This document shows positions 35,553 through 44,858 of a stretch of 64,000 nucleotides of DNA, piece after piece. Origin of the DNA: Synechococcus sp. HK05. Its GTDB lineage: Bacteria > Cyanobacteriota > Cyanobacteriia > PCC-6307 > Cyanobiaceae. Each line of letters starts with the position of its first letter. The first letter of the stretch is position 1. The translations under genes and the position numbers were made by a program. Location of the stretch: NCBI RefSeq assembly GCF_019104765.1, contig NZ_JAHRXJ010000010.1, positions 117,034 to 181,033 of the forward strand, written 5' to 3'. Under the pieces are notes generated by a model that worked only from the letters and a program-made list of their open reading frames with translations, ran no database searches and had not been told where the DNA came from.

Positions 35553-35723
35553 GTGCGGGCAATCGCGTCCAGCGCTTTGGCCGATCTGCTGCTGCTTTCT
35601 GCCGTGATCACCCTCGCCGGTGTGATCGCCTGGCTGGCGGCTGGTTCTGATGACGACAACGGGGGTGGCGGCCTGATGCAGCCCGTGCTGGTACCCGTTC
35701 GCTCAAACCGTTACCAGGGCTGA
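35553..35723 (+). CDS. Small single-helix membrane protein
   Basis: A 56-residue product from GTG 35553 with one strong transmembrane helix (LADLLLLSAVITLAGVIAWL), then an acidic-glycine turn (GSDDDNGGGG) and a short tail LMQPVLVPVRSNRYQG. The layout resembles small conserved membrane proteins of marine Synechococcus, but I cannot name it. It ends with a 21-base convergent overlap with the Fur-family gene. Confidence 0.5.
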   Translation: MRAIASSALADLLLLSAVITLAGVIAWLAAGSDDDNGGGGLMQPVLVPVRSNRYQG

Positions 35724-36185
35724 TTCAGCCGCAGCGCAGCTCGGGCACAGTGCCCGAACGTTGAGTACGCATTCCAGCAGGCGAAAGCCGTGCAACCCTG
35801 CCGCTTGCTCGCCGGCAGAGAGCACGGCTTCGCTCTCAAATTCTTCGGTGTGGCCGCAGCGGACGCACACCAGGTGATGGTGGTCGCGATGGTCGTCATC
35901 GCTGGCCAGCTCAAAGCGGCGCCCGCCTTCTGGCAGCTCCAGCTCCCGCAGCAGCTCCATCGAGCTGAGCAAACGCAGGGTGCGGTACACCGTGGCGAGC
36001 GACACCCGCTCCTCAGCGCGTAACAAGCGCTGGTGCACTTCCTCTGCGCTGAGGTGGGTGCCTTCTCCCAGGCGCTCAAAGAGCGCCAACACCCGCTGCC
36101 GCTGGGGGGTGAGCCGCTGGCCTCGGCCGTGCAGGCTGCTGCGCAGCGCCTCAGCGGGCAACTCAGGCGCCGGGACGGCGGGCAT
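35703..36185 (-). CDS. Fur-family transcriptional regulator (second in window)
   Basis: A 160-residue Fur-type repressor. The DNA-binding region is RLTPQRQRVLALFERLGEG followed by SAEEVHQRLLRAEERVSLA and TVYRTLRLLSSMEL; the regulatory site DDDHRDHHHLVCVRCGHTEE is followed by a second CxxC, ALCPSC. The His-rich HRDHHHLVC segment matches Fur/PerR-type sensor sites. Fur (iron) or PerR (peroxide) are both possible; the iron-storage and katG neighbours fit either. Monocistronic by appearance. Confidence 0.88.
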   Translation of the reverse strand: MPAVPAPELPAEALRSSLHGRGQRLTPQRQRVLALFERLGEGTHLSAEEVHQRLLRAEERVSLATVYRTLRLLSSMELLRELELPEGGRRFELASDDDHRDHHHLVCVRCGHTEEFESEAVLSAGEQAAGLHGFRLLECVLNVRALCPSCAAAESALVTV

Positions 36186-36207
36186 CAGCGGTACGGCGGC
36201 GCTGTTC

Positions 36208-37182
36208 TCAACAGTAACGCCTGTTGCGAACAGCCGCCAGGTCGGCCCGAGCCGTGAGCGCCCCCAGCAAATCCGCCACCGTGCTCACCAAGCGATAGCT
36301 GATCACCACCGCCAGCAACGGGGCCTCCGGCACCACCGCGGCCAAGCGCATCAGCAGCACCGCCTCAAACACCCCGAGCCCACCGGGGGCGCCGGGCACC
36401 ACCAGCCCCGCTGTCCAGGCCAGGGCAAACCCGGCCAACCACCCGCCCCAACCGATCGCAAACGCCAGGTCGAAGGCCTGAACGCAGCAGGCGAAACCGG
36501 CAAAGCGCAACAGCACAAACCCCAACTGCGCCAGCAGAGGCGGCCAGGGATAGCCCGGGAGGGCCGGCGGCACATCCAGTGCGGTCTCCGCCCCGGCCTT
36601 GTCGAGCAAACCGCGCTCCAACAGCTGGCGGGCCCGTTGCTGCTCGAGCCGCCGCATCAGTGGATTGAGCCAGCGGGGCAGAAGCACCAACAAGGGCAGC
36701 AGGCAGAGGAGCCCCAAGCCGGCCTGCCAACCGCCAATCGGCACCAGGGCCAAGGCGGCCACGGCCGCCAGCAACGGATCCAGCAGCACGGCCACCAGCG
36801 CCTGGGGCGTGCGCAGTGGCGCCCCCTGCAGCGGCGATTCTGCACTGGGTTCCGCCTGCAGAGCCCGCACCCGTGCCAGCAGGTGCCACACGCCACCCGG
36901 AAGGTATTTACGCAGGTTCGAGCTGAGGAACAAGACAACGGCGGCGCTCCATCGCGGCTGATGCCCCAGCCAGCGCAGCACCACCCCCCAGGCCGCTGCA
37001 TTGGCCAACAGGCTGAGCAGGCTCAAGCCCACACCCAGCAGCAACCAGCACCAGCCCTGGGCATCCACGCTGAGCTGCAGCAGCTGACGCCCGTGACTCG
37101 CCAGGGCCGCCAGCAGGAAGCCGGCGCTGGCGAGGGTGACCCACAGGCGCGCACCCCCCGGCAAACGAAGCCTGTTGATCAT
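36208..37182 (-). CDS. UPF0104 / lysylphosphatidylglycerol synthase-type membrane protein
   Basis: A 324-residue polytopic protein with about eight helices. The stretch FLSSNLRKYLPGGVWHLLAR followed later by WTAGLVVPGAPGGLGVFEAV and the LLAVVISYRLVSTVADLL end is characteristic of the UPF0104/LPG_synthase_TM family, some of which are flippases for lipid-linked substrates. There is no C-terminal catalytic (aminoacyl transfer) domain. Its start overlaps the larC stop by four bases, so the genes are co-transcribed. Confidence 0.82.
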   Translation of the reverse strand: MINRLRLPGGARLWVTLASAGFLLAALASHGRQLLQLSVDAQGWCWLLLGVGLSLLSLLANAAAWGVVLRWLGHQPRWSAAVVLFLSSNLRKYLPGGVWHLLARVRALQAEPSAESPLQGAPLRTPQALVAVLLDPLLAAVAALALVPIGGWQAGLGLLCLLPLLVLLPRWLNPLMRRLEQQRARQLLERGLLDKAGAETALDVPPALPGYPWPPLLAQLGFVLLRFAGFACCVQAFDLAFAIGWGGWLAGFALAWTAGLVVPGAPGGLGVFEAVLLMRLAAVVPEAPLLAVVISYRLVSTVADLLGALTARADLAAVRNRRYC

Positions 37183-38408
37183 GGATGAGGCGGCGGCGCC
37201 GCAGTGGTGAGGTCATCGTCGACCAGCGCCAACACTGCCCGCCGCAGGCGGGCCAGCGGCAGCTGATGGCGCAGGGCCAACACCACCAGATCATCCGCCT
37301 CCGGCTTGCAGAGCCAACTGCCATCGGGGCGACGGGAGCGCTTGATCCGCACAGGCCCCCAGGGGGTCTCCACCACCCCCTGCTCCCGCGGCAACGACCA
37401 GCGCTGCAGCTGCTGCTCCCGCACCCCGAGGCTGCTGCCATAACGCCACCACACGGCGCGCAACGCCTCGGCCTGCTCCGGCCGCGCCAGCACCGTGATC
37501 AAGCTGGCCGGCCGCCCCTTCTTCATCTGCAGCGCCTGGGAAAACACCTCCAGGGCACCGCTGTTGCGCAGGGCGTCCATCAAAAACGCCAGATCTTCCC
37601 CGCTGGCGTCATCGATTTGGGCCTGTTGCTGCAGCAGGGTTTCCTGATGTTCGCCGCTCACCCCTTGGGGTTGGGCCAACACCAACCGCAGCAGGTTGGG
37701 CCGATCGAGTTGGCGCGTGCCCAGCCCCACACCCACCGCCTCCGGTACCAGCGCCGGGGCCTGCGCGAAGCGATCCGCCCAGGCGGCCATCAAGGCCATA
37801 CCCGTGGGGGTGGTGAGCTCCGCCGGCGGGAAGCCCTCGCTGCTGGCGAGGGGCAGCTGCCGCGCCCGCGCCAGCTCAAGCACCGCCGGCGCCGGCAGGG
37901 GCAGCCAACCATGGGCGGTGGAGACGCGGCCATGGCCGGCGGGGGGCGGTGTGCAGATCAGCTCGGTGATGCCGAAATGCTGCAAACCAGCGCACACACC
38001 CACCACATCCACCAGCGCATCCACCGCGCCCACCTCGTGGAAATGCACCTGATCAGCCCCGGTGCCATGCACGGCCGCCTCGGCATTGGCCAACTGGCTG
38101 AACACCGCCAACACCCGCTGCTGGAGCTGGGGCTCCAAGGGAGCTGCCGCCAACTGGGTGCGCAGCGCACCCCAATGGCGATGGGGCGGAGAGGGCTCGG
38201 TGAGGGCCACCTGCAGCTGGAGCCCCCGCAAGCCACCGCTACGGGCCTCCTGGAGCTCGAAGCGATACGCCTCCGCCAGGCCGAGGGCCGACAGGGGCTC
38301 ATGCACCACCGCTTCCGGAAGGCCCAGATCCAAGAGGGCCGCCAGCAGCATGTTGCCCGCCAAGCCCGTAGGGCAGTCCACCACGGCGAGCCGGCCCGGC
38401 TGTTGCAT
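37179..38408 (-). CDS. larC: Nickel pincer cofactor biosynthesis protein LarC homologue
   Basis: A 409-residue LarC-type protein (TIGR00299/UPF0272). LarC inserts nickel into the pyridinium pincer cofactor used by lactate racemase and related enzymes. Motifs: PTGLAGNMLLAALLDLGLP, the His cluster VHFHEVGAVDALVDVVG and TPTGMALMA. It is one intact frame here, whereas in some bacteria larC is split by a programmed frameshift. The ATG at 38408 overlaps the protease stop (TGATG); a GTG at 38411 is one codon earlier. No larA, larB or larE is in the window, so a partner enzyme must lie elsewhere. Confidence 0.88.
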   Translation of the reverse strand: MQQPGRLAVVDCPTGLAGNMLLAALLDLGLPEAVVHEPLSALGLAEAYRFELQEARSGGLRGLQLQVALTEPSPPHRHWGALRTQLAAAPLEPQLQQRVLAVFSQLANAEAAVHGTGADQVHFHEVGAVDALVDVVGVCAGLQHFGITELICTPPPAGHGRVSTAHGWLPLPAPAVLELARARQLPLASSEGFPPAELTTPTGMALMAAWADRFAQAPALVPEAVGVGLGTRQLDRPNLLRLVLAQPQGVSGEHQETLLQQQAQIDDASGEDLAFLMDALRNSGALEVFSQALQMKKGRPASLITVLARPEQAEALRAVWWRYGSSLGVREQQLQRWSLPREQGVVETPWGPVRIKRSRRPDGSWLCKPEADDLVVLALRHQLPLARLRRAVLALVDDDLTTAAPPPHP

Positions 38409-39064
38409 CACACCTGGGCCAACAAGGTGTCGGCCTGCTGATCGAGATCAGCGCGGCGTTGCCGCAACCACTGCTCCACCTCCCGGCGGGCGCGGCGCTG
38501 CTCCTGCTGGGCCGTCGCCACGTCGTACCCGGAGAGACCCCAGAGCCGGCCCAGCAGGGCCCGGTCATCGGCACCACCGCGGGAGCCGCCATACACCAGT
38601 TGCTCGGCAATCATTCCTGCCTGGAGCACCCGGCTCCAGCGCCGCAGGTCTTCCAACGCCAACTTGGCGTGGGCGGGGGGCTCCAATTGGGTGCTGCCAT
38701 TGGCGCTGAGGCCCTCGCGCAGGCAGGCACGACTGCCCACCAGCACCTGCTTCACCGGCAGGTTGTTGTCGGCCGCCACCAACACGTGGCCCGCCTCATG
38801 AATGGCGATGCGCCGCAAGCGTGCCCGGCCAATGCCCGCCGGCAGGGCTTCCGCCAGCAGATGGCCGCCGAGCCCTCCAAAGCGCGCGGCATCCAAGGTG
38901 AGCGCCACCATGCCGCCACCGGCCGCCAGGGCGATCAGCCAGGGCGACAGCCCCAGGGGAGGTCCGGCCACGGCCAGCACCGTGATCGCCGCAACGGCAG
39001 CACCGGCGGACAGAGCCCCAGTGGAGCCCTGATCGGAGCCTGGGAAGCGCTCCGGCGCAGCCAT
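38408..39064 (-). CDS. Stand-alone M41 (FtsH-type) peptidase domain protein
   Basis: A 218-residue protein with two hydrophobic helices (AVAAITVLAVAGPPLGL and LIALAAGGGMVALTLDA) followed by a peptidase M41-like domain: HEAGHVLVAADNNLPV is the zinc motif HExxH, and the later GGADDRALLGRLWGLSGYD resembles the FtsH segment with the third (Asp) ligand. No AAA ATPase domain is present, so it is not a classical FtsH; similar ATP-independent proteins exist in cyanobacteria and plastids. The larC gene follows with overlap. Confidence 0.8.
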   Translation of the reverse strand: MAAPERFPGSDQGSTGALSAGAAVAAITVLAVAGPPLGLSPWLIALAAGGGMVALTLDAARFGGLGGHLLAEALPAGIGRARLRRIAIHEAGHVLVAADNNLPVKQVLVGSRACLREGLSANGSTQLEPPAHAKLALEDLRRWSRVLQAGMIAEQLVYGGSRGGADDRALLGRLWGLSGYDVATAQQEQRRARREVEQWLRQRRADLDQQADTLLAQV

Positions 39065-39066
39065 AC

Positions 39067-39759
39067 TCAGCGCCGACCGCCAGGTCGGCCACCCCGGCCG
39101 GGGCCACGCCCCTTGCCGGCGCGCTGCGGCACTGGCGCAATCACCTCATGCTGTTCGAGCTGCAGCTGCTGCCCCTGGCGGCGGAGATCCAGCGAGACGA
39201 AATGGCGCAGATGCTCCGGCGCGATCTCACCGCGCAACTGCAACTTGAAGGGTATGGGGCGTGAGCCATCGGCGCGGGGCTGCTGGCGGATCTTCACCAC
39301 CAGGTCTCCGTCCTCCGGACGGGTGTAGATCAACTCGCCGCGCACGGAGAAGTAGCCATCCCCCTCGGGCAGATCATCGGTGGGAGCAGGAGTGGAGTCC
39401 CCATCGGCTGCGCTTTGGGTGGCGATCTCGGTGGCGGCCAGGGTGCTGGGTTCCCACACGCCCACCAGCTGCAGATGCAACTTTTCAGGATCGCGGAAGC
39501 GGGGATAGGCCACCCAGAGATGGGGCTTGCTGAGATCGAGGTGACGACGCATCAGGGTGAGCACCCGACCGAGCACCACGGCTTCGATCTCGGTGCCGTC
39601 TTCAGCCTTCAGGCTGCCGCGGGTGAGCTGATCGGGGTCTTCGGGCACATAGGTCCCCCGCACCACACCGATGGCCCGGTACTGCATCGGTTCGGTGACC
39701 GGTGAAATGGGGTGCTGACGCATCGTGGCTGAAACCCTCTGGGCGCTCGTGTTGTCCAT
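39067..39759 (-). CDS. Conserved protein of unknown function, low-complexity Gly/Arg tail
   Basis: A 230-residue soluble protein starting MDNTSAQRVSATMRQHPIS. The first half is probably beta-rich (PMQYRAIGVVRGTYVPEDPD, EIEAVVLGRVLTL) and the C-terminal half has KPHLWVAYPRFRDPEKLHLQ and a final tail GKGRGPGRGGRPGGRR that could bind nucleic acid. An ATG at 39792 (11 residues longer) is possible. It starts the run that leads into the M41 and larC genes with a two-base gap. Similar proteins are common in Synechococcus but not characterised. Confidence 0.72.
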   Translation of the reverse strand: MDNTSAQRVSATMRQHPISPVTEPMQYRAIGVVRGTYVPEDPDQLTRGSLKAEDGTEIEAVVLGRVLTLMRRHLDLSKPHLWVAYPRFRDPEKLHLQLVGVWEPSTLAATEIATQSAADGDSTPAPTDDLPEGDGYFSVRGELIYTRPEDGDLVVKIRQQPRADGSRPIPFKLQLRGEIAPEHLRHFVSLDLRRQGQQLQLEQHEVIAPVPQRAGKGRGPGRGGRPGGRR

Positions 39760-39814
39760 GGCCCGGCCGCCAATGTAACCAGCCCTTGCCATGGCCCCAG
39801 ACTGAGGCGCATCC

Positions 39815-40675
39815 ATGCGCTGCACCATGCCGCCACGCGCCAGCACCAACGCCCGAGGGCTGCTGATCAGCCTTGGCGCCATCGCTCTGGTGGGCGGATC
39901 ACTGGCGGGCGGCTGGTGGCTGGGGCAACGCAGCCATCGCTCCGGCAGCAGCAACGCCCAGGCGGCCGTGGAACGGCAGGCCGATCAGCTCCGCCAGCGC
40001 CTGGCGGAAGGCACCGCCAGCGAAGCCGAGCAACAACGGCTGGTGCAACTGCTGCTGGCGTTGAACCAACAGGAGGAAGCCACCGCCCTGCTGGAGCAAC
40101 TGGCTGACCAGCAGCCGCAGCGCTGGCAACTGCGGCTGCTTCTGGCGGAACTGCATCGCAACAACAACAACCGCAGCGCCGCTCAGCGGGAGCTGCGCCA
40201 GCTGCTCAACCTGAGCCCCAACCGCATCGAAGCCCTGCAGCTGATGGCCCTGCTGCAGTTCGAACAAGGGCGGGGCAGCGAGGCCCAGGCCCAGCTCAAG
40301 GCCCAGATCGAACGGGCCAGCAAACCAGCGGTTCAACCCCAGGTGCTGCCCCTGGGCCTGCTGTTGGGTGATCTGCAGCAGCGCATGGGCCAGAAAGCCG
40401 CCGCTTCTGCCACTTACACCAAGCTCGCCGCTGACTTTCCCCGCGACCCCCGGCCGCTGCTGGCCCTGGCCCTCCTCCGCCAGGAGCAAGGCGACAGCAA
40501 AGGAGCCCAGGAGGCCCTAGCCCAGGCGCGCAGCCGCCAACCGGGCAGCAAAGACACCCGCCTTGATCAGGTGGCCGCCAGCTGGGGCATCAGCAACCTG
40601 CGCCAGGGCAAGCCGGCTAAGGAGCCTTCACCTGCGACGACGTCCCCGGGGCCTGAGCCGCGTTCAACTCCTTAA
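39815..40675 (+). CDS. TPR-repeat membrane-anchored protein
   Basis: A 286-residue protein with one N-terminal transmembrane segment (GLLISLGAIALVGGSLAGGW) and several tetratricopeptide-like helical repeats (QRLVQLLLALNQQEEATALL, LRLLLAELHRNNNNRSAAQR, and PRPLLALALLRQEQGDSKGA), typical of protein-interaction scaffolds similar to those of CcmI or YcgF-like cyanobacterial proteins. The end is Pro/Ser-rich and overlaps the convergent small gene by 59 bases. Partner unknown. Confidence 0.78.
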   Translation: MRCTMPPRASTNARGLLISLGAIALVGGSLAGGWWLGQRSHRSGSSNAQAAVERQADQLRQRLAEGTASEAEQQRLVQLLLALNQQEEATALLEQLADQQPQRWQLRLLLAELHRNNNNRSAAQRELRQLLNLSPNRIEALQLMALLQFEQGRGSEAQAQLKAQIERASKPAVQPQVLPLGLLLGDLQQRMGQKAAASATYTKLAADFPRDPRPLLALALLRQEQGDSKGAQEALAQARSRQPGSKDTRLDQVAASWGISNLRQGKPAKEPSPATTSPGPEPRSTP

Positions 40676-40961
40676 GGGCTGCATCCACGGCATCGCCTGG
40701 CGGCGTGGCGTCGTCCATCGCCGTGCCGCGGCGGATCTTGTTCATCAGATCGATGGGGTTGGCGGTGTCGAGGATGGAACCAGGTTTCGACGTGCCGTTG
40801 CTGCCCCCCGGGCCGTAGTCGTAGATCTGCTTCTCCTGGGTCGACATGCCCCAAGAGCTGTAGTCAGCGCGCGCGGCCTGACCGCTGACGCCCAGCAGCG
40901 TGAGGGCGATGAGTCCGGCGCAGGCCACAGCACCGTGCCGAAGGGGGGAAGGGCGTCCCAT
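40617..40961 (-). CDS. Small exported protein of unknown function
   Basis: A 114-residue product from the ATG at 40961 with a signal peptide (LRHGAVACAGLIALTLLGVS then GQAARA, cleavage before DYSSWG) and a short mature part with SSWGMSTQEKQIYDYGPGG. Similar exported proteins with this YDYGPGG-type motif occur in marine Synechococcus but have no assigned role. The 3' end overlaps the TPR gene by 59 bases. Confidence 0.7.
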   Translation of the reverse strand: MGRPSPLRHGAVACAGLIALTLLGVSGQAARADYSSWGMSTQEKQIYDYGPGGSNGTSKPGSILDTANPIDLMNKIRRGTAMDDATPPGDAVDAALKELNAAQAPGTSSQVKAP

Positions 40962-40972
40962 CGCCGTCCTGT

Positions 40973-40980
40973 GCGATCGC
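40973..40980. repeat. HIP1 palindrome (example)
   Basis: GCGATCGC, the highly iterated palindrome of many cyanobacteria. I found exact copies also at 22976-22983, 23509-23516, 49655-49662 and 60784-60791, and there are others. They are scattered in genes and gaps; a role in chromosome maintenance or methylation has been suggested. Confidence 0.8.
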
Positions 40981-41118
40981 AATGTGGGAATCGTAGGGGG
41001 AGCCATTCGGCGCTAGGGGATGCGGGGGCCGTGGGGTGCCAGCCGGTGTCCAAGCCCGGATCTCCATGGATATCCCAACCTGGAGCGCATTCCTCCATCG
41101 CACCCCGGCCTCCCGCCC

Positions 41119-41949
41119 ATGCGCATCGCCAGCTGGAACGTGAACTCCGTCCGCACCCGGCTCGATCAGGTGCTGGCCTGGCTGGAGCAGCAACAGCCCG
41201 ATGTGCTCTGCCTGCAGGAAACCAAGGTGGCCGACGAGCTGTTTCCCCACAGCGCCTTCGAACCGCTGGGCTACAGCTGTGCCATCAGTGGCCAGAAGGC
41301 CTACAACGGCGTTGCCCTGATCAGCCGTCTGCCGATGGACGACGTGCAGATCGGGTTCAACGCCCTGCTGCCGGATGACCCGGAAGCAGCGGCCCTCAGC
41401 GACCAGAAACGGGTGATCAGTGCTCTGGTGGACGGGGTGCGCGTGCTGAATCTGTATGTGCCCAACGGCAGTTCGCTGAGCAGCGACAAATACACCTACA
41501 AGTTGGCGTGGCTGGCCTGCCTCAAGCGCTACCTGGCTGTGCAACACCAACAGGGCGATCCCCTCTGCATGGTGGGCGACTTCAACATCGGCCCCGAGGC
41601 CCGCGATCTGCATGATCCCGAGCGCCTGAGCGGCGGCATCATGGCGAGCGACGCCGAGCGCCGGGCTCTCAGCGAGGCCTTAGACGGGCGGCTCAGCGAT
41701 GTCTTCCGAGTGTTTGAGCCCGGCAGCGGACACTGGAGCTGGTGGGATTACCGCAGTGGCGCCTGGGACCGCGACCAGGGCTGGCGCATCGACCACATTT
41801 ATCTCTCCGAAGAGCTGCTCGATTGCGCCACGGGCTGCGTGATCGACAAAGCACCGCGTGGCAACACCCAGCCCAGCGACCATGCGCCCGTGGTGGTGAA
41901 TCTGGCCTGGGATGACGACTGCGAGGAGAGCGAAGACGATTGGCCCTGA
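41119..41949 (+). CDS. xth: Exodeoxyribonuclease III (AP endonuclease)
   Basis: A 276-residue base-excision repair enzyme cutting at abasic sites and trimming 3' blocks. The EEP-fold motifs are all visible: MRIASWNVNSVRTRLDQVL, LCLQETKV with the catalytic Glu, LNLYVPNGSS, the VGDFNIGP Asp/Asn pair, WSWWDYRSGAWDRDQGWRID and the final PSDHAPVVV with the Asp-His pair. The C-terminus is acidic (DDCEESEDDWP). ATG 41119 is the family start; a copy of GGATATCC lies upstream at 41068-41075. Confidence 0.95.
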   Translation: MRIASWNVNSVRTRLDQVLAWLEQQQPDVLCLQETKVADELFPHSAFEPLGYSCAISGQKAYNGVALISRLPMDDVQIGFNALLPDDPEAAALSDQKRVISALVDGVRVLNLYVPNGSSLSSDKYTYKLAWLACLKRYLAVQHQQGDPLCMVGDFNIGPEARDLHDPERLSGGIMASDAERRALSEALDGRLSDVFRVFEPGSGHWSWWDYRSGAWDRDQGWRIDHIYLSEELLDCATGCVIDKAPRGNTQPSDHAPVVVNLAWDDDCEESEDDWP

Positions 41950-41960
41950 TGGCCAGCGGC

Positions 41961-43433
41961 TCAGAACACCACCGCTTCGACCGGTAGCTCCACACCCGAC
42001 TCCCGCAACTGCACTTGGCGGCGGAGGGATTCACCGCAGGTTTTGGGTGTGGGGAACAGCTTGCCGGGATTGGCCAGCTGTTCTGGATCAAAGGCCTGCC
42101 GCACCAACTGCATGGTGGCCTGATCGCTGGGCGTGAACATCCAATCCATGTAGCAGCGCTTATCGCTACCCACGCCATGCTCGCCGCTGATGCTGCCGCC
42201 GGCATCGATGCACAGCCGCAGAATCTCGCCGCCCAGGGCCTTCACCCGTTCATTCACGCCCTCCTCACTGGCCCGGTAGAGGATCAGCGGGTGGAGGTTG
42301 CCGTCACCGGCATGAAACACATTGGCCACCGCTAGGCCGTGCTCGGCGCTGAGGCGATCGATCGCCGCCAACACCCCCGGCAATGCTGTGCGGGGCACGA
42401 CACCGTCTTGCAGGTAGTAGCTGGGGAATTGGCGACCCAGGGCTGAAATGGCGCTCTTGCGGCCTTTCCATAGCCGCGCCCGCGCCTCCTCGCTCCAGGC
42501 CTCACGCACCGCGCCAGCACCCGCCTCCAGGCAGAGGCGGCTGGCGATCTCCACCGATTCCTTCACCTCCAGCTCGTGACCATCGAGCTCAATCAGCAGC
42601 ACCGCCGCGGCCTCCCGCGGATATTCATCCACCCCGAAGAAATCATCCACGGCCTGGATGCAGGGGTTGTCCATCATTTCCATGCCCGCCGGCAGCACCC
42701 CAGCGCCCGTGATCAGGCGCACCGCTTCGCCGGCCGCTTCCATCGAGGCGAAATCCGCGAGCAGCACCGCCACCGTTTGCGGCGTGCGCAGCAGCCGCAG
42801 CGTGATGGCGGTGGCGATTCCGAGGGTGCCTTCACTGCCGATGAACACGCCGCGCAGATCGAGGCCCGGCATCTCCGGCAGTGCCCCACCAAGGGTGGTG
42901 ATCGAGCCATCCGGCAGCACCACCTCCATCGCCAGCACGTGGTTGCTGGTCACGCCGTATTTGAGGCAATGCACGCCTCCGGAGTTTTCGGCCACGTTGC
43001 CGCCAATGCTGCAGGCCACCTGGCTGGAGGGATCCGGGGCGTAATAGAAGCCATCACCGGCCACAGCACGGGTCACCCAGCTGTTGATCACCCCGGGCTG
43101 CACGGTGATCCGCTCATTGGCCAGATCCACCTCCAGCACCTTGCGCATCCGGCTGGTGGCGATCACCAGGGCGGGCTCTTCCGCCAATGCCCCGCCGGAA
43201 AGGCCGGTGCCGCTGCCGCGGGCGATGAAGGGCACCTCCAGCTCAGCGCAGAGCTTCACCACCGCCGCCACCTGCTCGGTGGTTTCCGGCAGCACCACCA
43301 GGGGAGGCTGATGGCGGTTGAGGGTGAGGCCGTCGCAGTCGTAGGCCAGCAACTCCTGACGCTTCGCCACCACCGCACGGGCCGGCAGCAGGGTCCGCAA
43401 ACGGCGTTCGAGCAAGCCCCAGTCAGGCGTCAC
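41961..43433 (-). CDS. glcD: Glycolate oxidase / dehydrogenase FAD-binding subunit
   Basis: A 490-residue FAD-linked oxidase of the VAO family oxidising glycolate (or D-lactate) in the photorespiratory pathway. The FAD site is seen as [32 protein letters not shown] and the [14 protein letters not shown] region; the C-terminal half has [16 protein letters not shown] and [18 protein letters not shown], the metal/substrate-binding His residues. The GTG at 43433 starts [17 protein letters not shown], a normal family start; the frame is open to 43574. It diverges from hemL with about 108 bases between. Confidence 0.92.
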   Translation of the reverse strand: MTPDWGLLERRLRTLLPARAVVAKRQELLAYDCDGLTLNRHQPPLVVLPETTEQVAAVVKLCAELEVPFIARGSGTGLSGGALAEEPALVIATSRMRKVLEVDLANERITVQPGVINSWVTRAVAGDGFYYAPDPSSQVACSIGGNVAENSGGVHCLKYGVTSNHVLAMEVVLPDGSITTLGGALPEMPGLDLRGVFIGSEGTLGIATAITLRLLRTPQTVAVLLADFASMEAAGEAVRLITGAGVLPAGMEMMDNPCIQAVDDFFGVDEYPREAAAVLLIELDGHELEVKESVEIASRLCLEAGAGAVREAWSEEARARLWKGRKSAISALGRQFPSYYLQDGVVPRTALPGVLAAIDRLSAEHGLAVANVFHAGDGNLHPLILYRASEEGVNERVKALGGEILRLCIDAGGSISGEHGVGSDKRCYMDWMFTPSDQATMQLVRQAFDPEQLANPGKLFPTPKTCGESLRRQVQLRESGVELPVEAVVF

Positions 43434-43541
43434 AGGGTTGGGCCACGGTGGCAAGACCTTAACGAGAGTTCCAGCTCTGGACTCGTGGGCCTGCAATTGC
43501 GTAAGGATGGTGCGCTCAAGCTCCCGTCTGCGGAATCCGTT

Positions 43542-44858
43542 TTGACCTCGGCACCTGTTTCGGCTCCCGTGCACAACACCACCCGGTCCCAGGAACTGTT
43601 CAGTGCCGCCCAGACGCTGATGCCCGGCGGCGTGAGCTCACCGGTGCGGGCCTTCCGCTCTGTAGGCGGGCAACCGATCGTGTTTGACCGCGTGAAAGGC
43701 GCCTACGCCTGGGACGTGGACGGCAACCGCTACATCGATTACATCGGCAGCTGGGGCCCTGCGATCTGCGGCCACGCCCACCCCGAGGTGATCGGCGCCC
43801 TGCATGACGCCCTGGAGAAGGGCACCAGCTTCGGCGCCCCCTGCGCCCTGGAGAACCAGCTGGCGGAGATGGTGATCGATGCCGTGCCCTCGGTGGAGAT
43901 GGTGCGCTTCGTGAACAGCGGCACCGAAGCCTGCATGTCGGTGCTGCGCCTGATGCGCGCCTTCACGGGCCGCGAGAAAATCATCAAGTTCGAGGGCTGC
44001 TACCACGGCCACGCGGACATGTTCCTGGTGAAGGCCGGCTCCGGTGTGGCCACCCTCGGTCTGCCTGATTCCCCGGGTGTGCCGCGCACCACCGCCGCCA
44101 GCACCCTCACTGCTCCTTACAACGATCTGGAGGCGGTGAAGCAGCTCTTCGCCGAGAACCCCGGTGAAATCGCCGGTGTGATCCTCGAGCCCGTGGTGGG
44201 CAATGCCGGCTTCATCACCCCTGAGCCCGGTTTCCTGGAAGGCATCCGTGAGCTCACCAAGGAGAACGGTGCGCTGCTGGTGTTCGACGAAGTGATGACC
44301 GGCTTCCGCATCAGCTACGGCGGTGCCCAGGCCAAGTTCGGCATCACCCCCGACCTCACCACCATGGGCAAGGTGATCGGCGGCGGCCTGCCCGTGGGCG
44401 CCTACGGCGGCCGGGCCGACATCATGAGCATGGTGGCCCCCGCTGGCCCGATGTATCAGGCCGGCACCCTCAGCGGTAACCCCCTGGCGATGACCGCCGG
44501 CATCAAAACCCTGGAACTGCTGAAGCAGCCCGGCAGCTACGAGCGCCTCGAGGCGATCACCAAGCGCCTGGTCGACGGAATCATGGATGGGGCTCGCAGC
44601 GCCGGCCTGCCGATCACCGGTGGTTCGATCAGCGCCATGTTCGGCTTCTTCCTCTGCGATGGCCCGGTGCGCAACTTTGAGGAAGCCAAGGCGGCCGACA
44701 CCGCACGCTTCGGCAAGCTGCACCGCGCCATGCTCGAGCGCGGCATCTACCTGGCCCCCAGCGCCTTCGAAGCCGGCTTCACCTCCCTCGCCCACTCCGA
44801 CGAGGACATCGACGCCACCATCAGCGCCTTCCGCGAATGCTTCGCCGCGGTGGCCTAA
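43542..44858 (+). CDS. hemL: Glutamate-1-semialdehyde 2,1-aminomutase
   Basis: The PLP enzyme that makes 5-aminolevulinate from glutamate-1-semialdehyde, the last step of the C5 route to haem, chlorophyll and bilins. Motifs: [46 protein letters not shown] and the PLP Lys in [20 protein letters not shown] 43542 gives MTSAPVSAP-, close in length to other Synechococcus HemL proteins; a GTG at 43569 is the alternative. 438 residues. The end overlaps the following ABC binding-protein gene by 22 bases. Confidence 0.95.
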   Translation: MTSAPVSAPVHNTTRSQELFSAAQTLMPGGVSSPVRAFRSVGGQPIVFDRVKGAYAWDVDGNRYIDYIGSWGPAICGHAHPEVIGALHDALEKGTSFGAPCALENQLAEMVIDAVPSVEMVRFVNSGTEACMSVLRLMRAFTGREKIIKFEGCYHGHADMFLVKAGSGVATLGLPDSPGVPRTTAASTLTAPYNDLEAVKQLFAENPGEIAGVILEPVVGNAGFITPEPGFLEGIRELTKENGALLVFDEVMTGFRISYGGAQAKFGITPDLTTMGKVIGGGLPVGAYGGRADIMSMVAPAGPMYQAGTLSGNPLAMTAGIKTLELLKQPGSYERLEAITKRLVDGIMDGARSAGLPITGGSISAMFGFFLCDGPVRNFEEAKAADTARFGKLHRAMLERGIYLAPSAFEAGFTSLAHSDEDIDATISAFRECFAAVA

